This document shows positions 24,998 to 32,935 of a stretch of 64,000 nt of DNA, one piece after another. Under the pieces are notes generated by a model, which saw nothing but the letters and a program-made list of their open reading frames with translations, was not told where the DNA came from and did no database searches. Position 1 is the stretch's first letter, and each line of letters starts with the position of its first letter. The stretch covers positions 1 through 64,000 of the forward strand of contig NZ_BOMG01000033.1 in assembly GCF_016862075.1 (NCBI RefSeq), given 5' to 3'. Made by a program: the position numbers and the translations under genes. Source of the DNA: Actinoplanes couchii (lineage in GTDB: Bacteria; Actinomycetota; Actinomycetes; Mycobacteriales; Micromonosporaceae).

Positions 24998-27177
24998 CAG
25001 CTTCCCGTCTTCTCCAGGGTGAGATCGGCCAGCCAGTCCGCGGCATCACCGGCGCCGTTGCGGCGCGCCACCTCCGCACAGCGGTGGCTCAGGGCGTCCC
25101 GGACGTCCTGCCGGACCGCCCGGGACAGCACCCGGTCCAGGTCCTCGCCGTCCGGGTCCTCGACGATCAGCGCCGCGCCGGCGGCCGCCGCGAACCGGGC
25201 CCGGCAGACCTGGTCGTCCAGGGCCGTCTCCCGGTTCGGCACGAAGACCGCCGGGATGCCGAACGCGATCAGCTCGTGGAACGAGTTGTAACCCGCGGCG
25301 CTCACCACCAGGTCGAAACCGCGCAGGTACCGACTGATCGGGTAGACCCGGACCAGGTGCGTGCCGGGCGGCTGCGGCATCGGCTCGGTGGCGATCGCCG
25401 ACTCGGCCAGCACCACCTGGAACCCGGCGGTGCGCAGGTGCCGGGCGATCCGGGCGATCGGCGAGGCGATGTCGTTGATGTTCCCGGCGCCCAGCTGCAG
25501 CAGCGCGGCCGGGCGGCCGGGGGCCAGCCCCAGGGCGGCGCGGGCCTCGTCCGGCGCGACCAGCTCGGCCGGGTCCAGATAGGTGATCGGGCCGACCGTG
25601 TGGACGCCGTCCCGGTCCGCGACGGTCGGGCCCTCGTCGGCCGGACCGGCGAACTCCCCCGGCTCCAGCACGTGATCGAAAGCGGATCGGCGCTCGATCC
25701 ACTCGGCGCCGGTGTCCCGCCGCCACATCGGCCGGCGCACCCACACCCAGGTCACGTCCGGCCGGGCCCGGGTCGCCGCCACGATGCCGTCGTGCGGGAC
25801 GCTGTCCACCGCGACCACCGTCGGGCGGTGCAGGTCGATCAGGTGCTCCAGACGGCTGCGCAGCAGCTCCGACCAGGACTGCCGGGGCAGCCCGAGGACA
25901 CTGCGGGACGGGATGTACTCGGTCAGGAAACCCTCCCGGTGGGCGACCATCGCGCCGTGCGACTGGGTGGCCAGCACCACCGGGGTGTCCCCGGGCAGCC
26001 GCCGGCCGATCGCCATCAACCGGGACAGGTGTCCCAGACCGACGCCGTTGTCACTGACCAGCAGCACCGACCGGGGCGGGGGCGGCGCCGGGGCGGACAG
26101 GGCCGGTGGCGGCGGGGCGCCCGGGCGGATCCCCCGGTCGGCCAGCCGGGCCAGGTGGGACGGGTAGCCGTACCGCGTCTCGATGAACTCCCGCCCGTTC
26201 AGGATCACCTGCCGGTACCGCTCGCGGTCCGCCCACAGCGCCCGGACCAGCGGGAGCACGCCCTCGGGGGTGGTGTAGAGCGCGGCATCGCCGAAGATCG
26301 GCCGGAAGTGCTCGCCGACGATCACCGGCACCCCGGCGGCCAGCGCCTCCATGATCGTCCGGCCGAACGCCTCGATCAGGTCCGGATCGTGGAAGTAGAC
26401 GAAGAAGTCCAGCCCGTGCAGGAACTCGGCCGGCTCGACCGTGCCGAACTCCAGGACCTCCCAGTTCGCCGGCTTGCGGCCGAGCCGTTCCACGGCCAGG
26501 TCACCGCCGCCGAGCACCCGCACCCGCACGTCCGGCGAGTCCGGGTACGCCTGCAGCAGCTCCTGCTTCGTCCGCGGCCACTTCACCGGGTCCGGCCGCC
26601 CGTGCCGGCCGATGACCGGAACCCCCGGCGCGGGCGCACCGGGCTCCCGCCACCACTCGGCGCCGTCGATGATCTCGTGCCAGTCGTCCGCGGTCAGCAC
26701 CGCCGCCGGATCCGCGCGCAGCACCTCGGCGCGCACCTGCGGGCTGATCGGCGCCCACTCGATCCCGGCCCCGAACAGGTCCTCGACCCGCTCCCGGACC
26801 TCGGCGTACCCGTAGTACCGGGCCGGATCCCCGGCATCGCCGGGCGCCTGGTTCAGCACCATCACGGCCCGGCCGGAACGCACCAGCGGGCGCACCGCCG
26901 GATCCTCGGTGAAGATCCGCGGCTGCCGGACCACCAGCAGCCGGGCGGTCACCTCCTCGCCCTCGGCGGCCAGGGTCGCCGAACCGTCCCGGATCAGCTC
27001 GGTGAGCAGTGGATGGAACGGGCGCTGCGCCTTCAGATGCGGCGACCGGACATGCACCAGCACCGTGGTCAGGCCGGCCCGGGCCTGGGCGCGCACCTCC
27101 GCGGCGATGCTGGCCGAGGTGCCGCCCGGATAGCGGAAGTCCGAGAGGATCGCCACGTCGTACACGGTCGCGGTCAT
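24997..27177 (-). CDS. Two-domain glycosyltransferase (GT4-like + MurG/GT1-like fusion)
   Basis: A 726-residue fusion of two GT-B enzymes. The N-terminal half (to about 370) opens with 'VYDVAILSDFRYPGGTSASI' and ends with a GT4-like donor lobe: 'LHGLDFFVYFHDPDLIEAFG', 'IMEALAAGVPVIVGE'. After a Pro-rich linker the second half starts with 'LLVSDNGVGLGHLSRLMA', the glycine-rich start of GT1/GT28 enzymes. Its donor site is 'VVSAAGYNSFHELIAFGIP' and 'VPNRETALDDQVCRA', as in MurG/MGT proteins. Two sequential sugar transfers by one polypeptide are plausible. First gene of the leftward five-gene operon; the 83-nt divergent gap holds its promoter. Confidence 0.82.
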   Translation of the reverse strand: MTATVYDVAILSDFRYPGGTSASIAAEVRAQARAGLTTVLVHVRSPHLKAQRPFHPLLTELIRDGSATLAAEGEEVTARLLVVRQPRIFTEDPAVRPLVRSGRAVMVLNQAPGDAGDPARYYGYAEVRERVEDLFGAGIEWAPISPQVRAEVLRADPAAVLTADDWHEIIDGAEWWREPGAPAPGVPVIGRHGRPDPVKWPRTKQELLQAYPDSPDVRVRVLGGGDLAVERLGRKPANWEVLEFGTVEPAEFLHGLDFFVYFHDPDLIEAFGRTIMEALAAGVPVIVGEHFRPIFGDAALYTTPEGVLPLVRALWADRERYRQVILNGREFIETRYGYPSHLARLADRGIRPGAPPPPALSAPAPPPPRSVLLVSDNGVGLGHLSRLMAIGRRLPGDTPVVLATQSHGAMVAHREGFLTEYIPSRSVLGLPRQSWSELLRSRLEHLIDLHRPTVVAVDSVPHDGIVAATRARPDVTWVWVRRPMWRRDTGAEWIERRSAFDHVLEPGEFAGPADEGPTVADRDGVHTVGPITYLDPAELVAPDEARAALGLAPGRPAALLQLGAGNINDIASPIARIARHLRTAGFQVVLAESAIATEPMPQPPGTHLVRVYPISRYLRGFDLVVSAAGYNSFHELIAFGIPAVFVPNRETALDDQVCRARFAAAAGAALIVEDPDGEDLDRVLSRAVRQDVRDALSHRCAEVARRNGAGDAADWLADLTLEKTGS

Positions 27178-27260
27178 GGTCACCTCAACGAACCGCGAAG
27201 CCCCCGCGTCACGCACCCCACCCCCGGCGCGTTGATCCGGGCGACAGTTGAGGGGGGTCC

Positions 27261-29711
27261 TTGCGCAGGCAGCACAGCACACCGGACGCGTACGGCACGG
27301 AGCTGCTGGAACGTCATTGGCGGAACCTGACCGCCGTGGCGCCCACCGGCCCGGCCGCGGCGGCCCTGCACACCCGCTCGGCGTCCACCCGGGCCCTGCT
27401 AGCCTGGGCGGCCGCCCGCCGCCCGGCCGACGAGCTGGTCGCCGCCGCCCGCGAGGGCCGGTTGTTCCCGGACTCCGACCCGTGGGCGCTCGGTGAACTC
27501 GCCCGGGTGATCTGCCTGCAGGATCTGCACCCCGCCGACCGGGCCGAAGGGCTGGTGCTGTTCGACTCGCTGCTGCGCACGTTCGGGCCGGCCGGGGTCG
27601 CCCCGGAACACCAGGGGCTGCACACACAGATCGCGTTCGCCTCCGGTGACCTGGTCCGGGCCGCGCGGCTGCTGGCCGACTACCCGGACGTGCCCGCCCC
27701 GATCCGGGCGGCGCTCGGCGTCGACCTGGCCACCCAGGAGGACTGGACCGGGCGGTTCGCCGATCTGCTCCCCGATCCGGGGTTCGCGCTGGTCCACGAG
27801 GGCGCCACCGGCTTCGACCGGATCGGCGCCCGGCCGGTGCCCCGGCACGGGTCCGCGCACCGGATCAGCACCATCGTCACCACGTACCGGCCCGGACCGG
27901 AACTGATCACCGCGGTCCGGTCCCTGGTCGCGCAGAGCTGGACCAACCACGAGATCCTGGTCGTCGACGACGGCTCCGGCAGCGGGTACGAGGAGGTGCT
28001 GGCCCGGGCCGCCGCCCTGGACCCCCGGGTCCGGATCATCCGGATCCCGGCGAACAGCGGCACCTACCGGGCCCGCAACGCCGGGCTGGACATCGCCAGC
28101 GGCGAGTTCGTCACGTTCCAGGACTCCGACGACTGGTCCCACCCGCTGCGCCTGGAACGGCAGGCCGCCCCGCTGCTCGCCGAACCGGCCCTGATCGCCA
28201 CCACGTCGTCGGCGATCCGGGTCACCCAGGACCTGGTGATCACCCGGCCCGGCTTCCCGGAGTTCCGGTCGTACAACCTGTCCTCGCTGATGATCCGGCG
28301 GGAACTCGCCCTGGCCCGGCTCGGCTACCTGGACCCGGTCCGCAAGGGCGCCGACGCCGAGTACGTGGAACGCGCCCGCGCCGTCTTCGGCCGCCCCGCC
28401 GTACGGCACCTGGCCGGCGAACCGCTCGCGCTGATCCGGCTCAGCTCCGGGTCGCTGTCCGGCACCGACATCGGGCCCGGCTGGATGAGCCCGGCCCGGC
28501 ACGCGTACCTGTCCGCCTTCCAGGCCTGGCACCGCCGGGTCGCCGACGGTGTGGAGACCGCGGTGCGCCCGCGCCTGCCCCGGATGCGGGCCTTCGCCGC
28601 CCCGCGCGGCCTGGCCGGGGACGCCGGACTGCGCCGCTCCAGCTACGACGTGATCCTCGCCGGTGACTGGCGCGCACACAGCGACGCCTCCTGGTCCGTC
28701 GCCGAACGGGTCCTCGCCCTGGTCGAACCCGGCCGCACCGTCGCCGTCCTGCACCTGGACACGCTGGCCGGGGTGGCCGGGAAACCCGCCGGACTGGACC
28801 CCGACCTCCAGCAGATGATCAACACCGGGATCGTCGACCAGGTGGTCCTCGCCGACGACGTACACGCCCGGCTGGTCCTCGTGCACGATCCGGCGGTCCT
28901 CGGGTTCGCCCCCGGCACCGCCTCCGGGATCCGCGCCGCCAAGGTGGTGATCGAGGCCGACCCGGCGTGGCTGCCGGCCGCCGCGCACTGCGCCGGCGAG
29001 GCCCGCCGCCTGTTCAGCGTCGAACCGCACTGGGCGCCCACCGACCCGGCCGGCCGCGAGCACCTCGGCGCCGTCCTGACCCGGGTCACCGGCACCGACG
29101 TACCCGGCACCGTCAACCTGCGCCGCTGGCGCCTGCACCGCTCCGGCCCGCGCGCCGACCGCCCGGTCATCGGCCGCGTCCACAGCGGCGGCGCCGGCGA
29201 CTGGCGCCGCCTCGTCGACACCCTCGGCGGCACCGGCGTCGACGTGCGGATCCTGGCCCTCACCCCGCCGGCCGGACCGGTGCCGGACGGCTGGCTCGTC
29301 TACCAGGCGGCCGACGTGCACCTGCGGGGCTTCCTGCACCAGCTGGACTTCTACCTGTACCTGCCGTCCGACGTCCCGGAGACGGCCACCTGCCCGGAGA
29401 TCCTGACCGCGATGGCGGCCGGTTGCGTCCCGGTCCTGCCACCCGGCCACGCCGTGGTCTACGGCCAGGCCGCCCTCTACGCCGACCCGGCGGAGGTGGC
29501 CACCGTGGTGGAGAGCCTGCACCGCGGCCCGGCGGCCCTGCTCACCCAGTCCGAGCGGGCGCTGCGCTTCCTGGAGGACCACCACCAGCACCGCCACTAC
29601 GCCGACGCGGTGGCCGCCCTGCTGCGCCCCACCCCGACCTCCAGCACCGAGGTCATCACCGGCGAGATCATGCTGGCCCTCCCCTCCGGCGAGGTCGTCC
29701 CGCTGACCTGA
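27261..29711 (+). CDS. Large GT2 glycosyltransferase with C-terminal GT-B-like module
   Basis: An 816-residue protein. Residues 1-180 are helical (Ala/Leu/Arg-rich, TPR-like, no clear family). About 190-400 is a GT2 domain: 'ISTIVTTYRPGPEL', 'ILVVDDGSGSGYEEV', 'NSGTYRARNAGLD' and the DXD-like 'FQDSDDWSHPLR'. The C-terminal third ends in 'HQLDFYLYLPSDVPETATC', 'ILTAMAAGCVPVLPPG' and 'YGQAALYADPAEV', a GT4-type donor lobe. Start is TTG with gagggggg upstream; no ATG fits. It is divergent from the two-domain GT and is a paralogue of the GT2 hybrid that ends at 32936. Confidence 0.8.
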   Translation: MRRQHSTPDAYGTELLERHWRNLTAVAPTGPAAAALHTRSASTRALLAWAAARRPADELVAAAREGRLFPDSDPWALGELARVICLQDLHPADRAEGLVLFDSLLRTFGPAGVAPEHQGLHTQIAFASGDLVRAARLLADYPDVPAPIRAALGVDLATQEDWTGRFADLLPDPGFALVHEGATGFDRIGARPVPRHGSAHRISTIVTTYRPGPELITAVRSLVAQSWTNHEILVVDDGSGSGYEEVLARAAALDPRVRIIRIPANSGTYRARNAGLDIASGEFVTFQDSDDWSHPLRLERQAAPLLAEPALIATTSSAIRVTQDLVITRPGFPEFRSYNLSSLMIRRELALARLGYLDPVRKGADAEYVERARAVFGRPAVRHLAGEPLALIRLSSGSLSGTDIGPGWMSPARHAYLSAFQAWHRRVADGVETAVRPRLPRMRAFAAPRGLAGDAGLRRSSYDVILAGDWRAHSDASWSVAERVLALVEPGRTVAVLHLDTLAGVAGKPAGLDPDLQQMINTGIVDQVVLADDVHARLVLVHDPAVLGFAPGTASGIRAAKVVIEADPAWLPAAAHCAGEARRLFSVEPHWAPTDPAGREHLGAVLTRVTGTDVPGTVNLRRWRLHRSGPRADRPVIGRVHSGGAGDWRRLVDTLGGTGVDVRILALTPPAGPVPDGWLVYQAADVHLRGFLHQLDFYLYLPSDVPETATCPEILTAMAAGCVPVLPPGHAVVYGQAALYADPAEVATVVESLHRGPAALLTQSERALRFLEDHHQHRHYADAVAALLRPTPTSSTEVITGEIMLALPSGEVVPLT

Positions 29712-29820
29712 GGCAACCGAAGGGTGACCGGAAGGCAACCCGGCGGGCATCGAGTCGGCCCGGCGCGGGCCGAAAGGTAGGGGGAGCCCGGTCAGTCGCG
29801 GCGCCCCCGCCCCGCGACAC

Positions 29821-29855
29821 GCGAGCCCTCGCCATCACCCCTGGCGAGGGCTCGC
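29821..29855. terminator. Bidirectional terminator between convergent GT2 and acyltransferase genes
   Basis: A perfect 13-bp stem (gcgagccctcgcc / ggcgagggctcgc) with a 9-nt loop is followed by accctttc on the plus strand. It sits in the middle of the 209-nt gap between two genes that converge, so it can serve both. Confidence 0.75.
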
Positions 29856-29920
29856 ACCCTTTCATCCCAGTTCAGAGCCGAAGGCCAAGCCGCTGCCGAG
29901 AAGAGCACTCGACAACGGCC

Positions 29921-31891
29921 CTAAGGCAAGTGTGGTTCCAGAACCGGGGCCACCAGCCGGGCGTACGCCTCGGTCAAATGGTTGCTGTCGCGGTAGACCA
30001 TGGTGTCGCCGACGACCAGGGGGCACCGGTCGGCGCACAGCCACGGCACCGGGTCGACGACCGGGACGCCCGCGGCGACGGCCGTGGCCCGCTGGATCTC
30101 CCGCCAGCGCGGCTCCGGCAGCACCTCGGCCCGCGGGTCGGCACAGCCGGCGATGTTGGTGGCGTTGCTGCTCAGGCAGTCGGCCGGCGCCACCTTCAGG
30201 AACGGGGTGTCGCCGAGCACCACCACCTGCCCGGCGGCGCGTTTCAGCGCGGCGAGACTGCGCACCCAGCCGGTCTGCCAGACGGCGTCCGGGTCGGCCG
30301 GCGCGCCGGTCAGCACCTGCCGGTAGTTGACGCTGGACGAGACGACGAGCATGGCCGGCTGGAGCCGGGCGATCCGGGCCAGCACGTCGGCGCGCCACCT
30401 GTCGCATTCCACGTAGCGGCTCTGGGCTCGGCGTTCGTCCAGGGCGATCCCGGCGGGGCTGCACGAGCTGCGGGTGAAGCTGTAGAGCCGCCAGCCGCGT
30501 TTGCGGGCGAGTTCCTCCATGGTGGGGAACCACTGCAGGGCGTGCGAGTCACCGAAGAGGACGACGGTCCGGCTGCCGGTGGTGTAGGAGCAGTCGCCGC
30601 GCGGCCGGAACGGCCCGGTGAGCCCGACGTGGCAGCCGTCGCGTTGCGGGGCGAGCCGCTGGGCGACCGCCTCCTCGAAGTCGGGGGTGAGGTTGCCGGG
30701 CAGGTCGGTGGCGGTGTTCGCGTCGACGAGCAGCCGGTGCAGGCGGGCGGCCGGATTGCCGGCGGCGGCGACGACCCGGCCGGTGTCGGGGGCGCTGCCG
30801 TGGGTGGGGATGCCGGGCGGTCGCACCATGCCCGCCCCGGCCAGAGCGGCGGCGAGGGCGGCCAGGACCAGACCCAGAGCGAGACCCAGTTTCGGCCGTA
30901 CGCTCCACAACCGGTGCCGCCGGACCGGGTTCTCCAGCAGGTGATGACTGAGCACGGCCAGCCCGAGCGCGACGGCGGCGGCACCGCCCCGGTCGGGCAG
31001 GCTGACCGGGGCGGCGAGCACGAGCAGCGGCCAGTGCCACAGGTACCAGCCGTACGACATCCGGCCCAGCCACCGCATCGGCCGGGTCTCCAGCAGCCGG
31101 TTGCCGCCGGCCGCGATGACCGCCACGGTGCCGAGCACCGGGACGAGCGTGGCGACGCCGGGCCACGGGGTGGTCTCGTCGAAGCTGAGCGCGCCGGCCG
31201 TGATGATCGCCAGCCCGGCCCAGCCGAGCCAGGGTTCCCGCCGGAACGGGAGCAGCGCGAGCAGCGCCCCGGCGCCCAGTTCCCAGGCCCGGCTCGGTGA
31301 TCCGAAGTACGAGGTGGCGTAGAGCGACCAGGCGAACGAGGCGACCGTGACGCCGGCCAGCAGCACCCGGCTGCGGGCCAGCAGGAGCAGCGGCCAGAGC
31401 AGGTAGAACTGCTCCTCGACGGCGAGCGACCAGAAGTGCTGGAACGGCGACGGCGCGGGATCCCCGAAGTAGTCGGTGCCGGCCGTGTCCAGGCGCAGGT
31501 TCATCGTCCAGGTGGACGCGGCCAGGGCGTCGCCGGCGAAGGTGGCGAACCGGACCGGCGGCGACCAGAACCAGGCGCCGGCCAGCGTCACCACGATCAC
31601 CAGGGTGGCGACCGGCAGCAGCCGCACCATCCGGCGGGCGTAGAACCGGGCCAGGTCGAGCCGCCCGGTGCCGGCGATCTCGCGCCGCAGCAGGCCGGTG
31701 ATCAGGAAGCCGGAGACGACGAAGAAGACGTCGACACCGAGGAACCCGCCGGCTGTGCCCGGCACTCCGACGTGGGCGAGGACCACGAGCAGCACCGCGA
31801 CGGCGCGCAGGCCCTCGATGTCACCCCGGTAGGTGTGCCGGGAGCCGCCCGGCGCCTGGTCGACGGGGCGCCGGGCGAGCGTGACGGTCAT
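29921..31891 (-). CDS. OafA/YrhL-type O-acyltransferase with SGNH domain
   Basis: A 656-residue acyltransferase-3 membrane enzyme that adds acyl (usually acetyl) groups to cell-surface glycans. The N-terminal half (about 20-360) has ten-odd helices with the family start 'YRGDIEGLRAVAVLLVVLAH' and 'GVDVFFVVSGFLITGLL'. The C-terminal extracytoplasmic SGNH hydrolase-like domain shows block I 'VVLFGDSHALQW' and the catalytic Asp-His 'DSNHLTEAY'. The ATG overlaps the methyltransferase stop by one base (TGATG). Last gene of the GT2-methyltransferase-acyltransferase operon; the substrate is presumably the polymer made by its neighbours. Confidence 0.9.
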   Translation of the reverse strand: MTVTLARRPVDQAPGGSRHTYRGDIEGLRAVAVLLVVLAHVGVPGTAGGFLGVDVFFVVSGFLITGLLRREIAGTGRLDLARFYARRMVRLLPVATLVIVVTLAGAWFWSPPVRFATFAGDALAASTWTMNLRLDTAGTDYFGDPAPSPFQHFWSLAVEEQFYLLWPLLLLARSRVLLAGVTVASFAWSLYATSYFGSPSRAWELGAGALLALLPFRREPWLGWAGLAIITAGALSFDETTPWPGVATLVPVLGTVAVIAAGGNRLLETRPMRWLGRMSYGWYLWHWPLLVLAAPVSLPDRGGAAAVALGLAVLSHHLLENPVRRHRLWSVRPKLGLALGLVLAALAAALAGAGMVRPPGIPTHGSAPDTGRVVAAAGNPAARLHRLLVDANTATDLPGNLTPDFEEAVAQRLAPQRDGCHVGLTGPFRPRGDCSYTTGSRTVVLFGDSHALQWFPTMEELARKRGWRLYSFTRSSCSPAGIALDERRAQSRYVECDRWRADVLARIARLQPAMLVVSSSVNYRQVLTGAPADPDAVWQTGWVRSLAALKRAAGQVVVLGDTPFLKVAPADCLSSNATNIAGCADPRAEVLPEPRWREIQRATAVAAGVPVVDPVPWLCADRCPLVVGDTMVYRDSNHLTEAYARLVAPVLEPHLP

Positions 31892-32925
31892 CAGGCGTGT
31901 GCGGCAGCCAGCGCCGGCGGCCGGGCGAACGCCAGCACCGCGTGCCGGCCGAGCAGCTCACCCTCCCGGGTCAGCCCGTCGAACCGCTCCGTCCAGGCGG
32001 CCATCGCGGCCTGCTCGTCGGGGCGGCCGGCATCGTCGAAGACCAGGGTGGCCCGGTCCGCGAGCCGCTTCTCGATCATGTGCAGGGCCGGGTAGCGGGC
32101 GTCCGCGCCGGTCGAGGCGGGCGGGCCGTCGATCAGCACGAAGTCGATGTCGTGCAGGTCGGTCAGGGTCTCCGGGTCGTACCACGGGTAGTCCCGGCCG
32201 TCGATGCCGACCGGGGTGAGCGCGGCGTCGCGTACCTCGGCGATCCGGTCCAGGCCGTGTGCGGCGAGCGCGGCCCGGGTCTTCCCGGCGTATCCCGCGT
32301 CGTGGTCCAGCGAGACCAGCCGGCCGCCGCTCTGCTCCAGTGCGTAGGCGATCCACACCGACGAGGTGCCGCTGCCGAGTTCCAGCACCAGGCGCGGCTT
32401 GCGGCTGCGGATCAGGTGCAGCAGTTCCAGCAGGTCGGTCGGGTTGAGCGCGTAGTCGCCGGACGACGGCATCGGCGCGCGCGGGGTGAAGCCCTGGAAC
32501 AGCTGCACGGTCGCCTCGAACTCCCGGGGCAGGGCCAGCAGCTGCGACGACGCGGCCTTGCGGTCGGTGACCTGTTTGACCCGGGCGATCGCCTCGGCCA
32601 GTTCCAGGTGCCGGTCACCGGCGGTGAGGCGTTCCCGTTCCACCGCGGCGACCAGACGGCGCTGCATCTCCTCGACGGTGGTCCGCAGGTCGCGCTGGGC
32701 GGTCAGGCCGGCCCGCTGCACGGCGGCGAGGCGCCGGAACAGGACCATCAGCCCGGCCACGACGACCCCGCCGAGCAGCGCGAGCAGGGTGGTGGCGACC
32801 CGGGGGTGCCCGAGGAGCGCGGCGGCCGCGGTGCCCGCGCACAGGACGCCGGTGACCGTCAGCACCGCGGCCTGCCGGCCGGTCAGGCGCGGCAGACGGC
32901 GGCGGACTCGGCTCATCTTGTTCAT
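31891..32925 (-). CDS. Membrane-anchored class I SAM-dependent methyltransferase
   Basis: A 344-residue protein. Two hydrophobic segments (about 17-65) anchor the N-terminus, followed by a charged helical stretch. The C-terminal half is a class I methyltransferase: motif I 'LVLELGSGTSSVWIA', acidic 'RLVSLDHDAGYA' and motif III-IV 'DIDFVLIDGPPASTG'. The fold resembles the FkbM/TylF-like and cephalosporin-hydroxylase-like group that methylates sugars, but the substrate is unassigned. ATG with gaggag at good spacing; 10 nt after the GT2 gene and 1-nt overlap with the acyltransferase gene. Confidence 0.8.
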   Translation of the reverse strand: MNKMSRVRRRLPRLTGRQAAVLTVTGVLCAGTAAAALLGHPRVATTLLALLGGVVVAGLMVLFRRLAAVQRAGLTAQRDLRTTVEEMQRRLVAAVERERLTAGDRHLELAEAIARVKQVTDRKAASSQLLALPREFEATVQLFQGFTPRAPMPSSGDYALNPTDLLELLHLIRSRKPRLVLELGSGTSSVWIAYALEQSGGRLVSLDHDAGYAGKTRAALAAHGLDRIAEVRDAALTPVGIDGRDYPWYDPETLTDLHDIDFVLIDGPPASTGADARYPALHMIEKRLADRATLVFDDAGRPDEQAAMAAWTERFDGLTREGELLGRHAVLAFARPPALAAAHA

Positions 32926-32935
32926 GCGGGACTCC

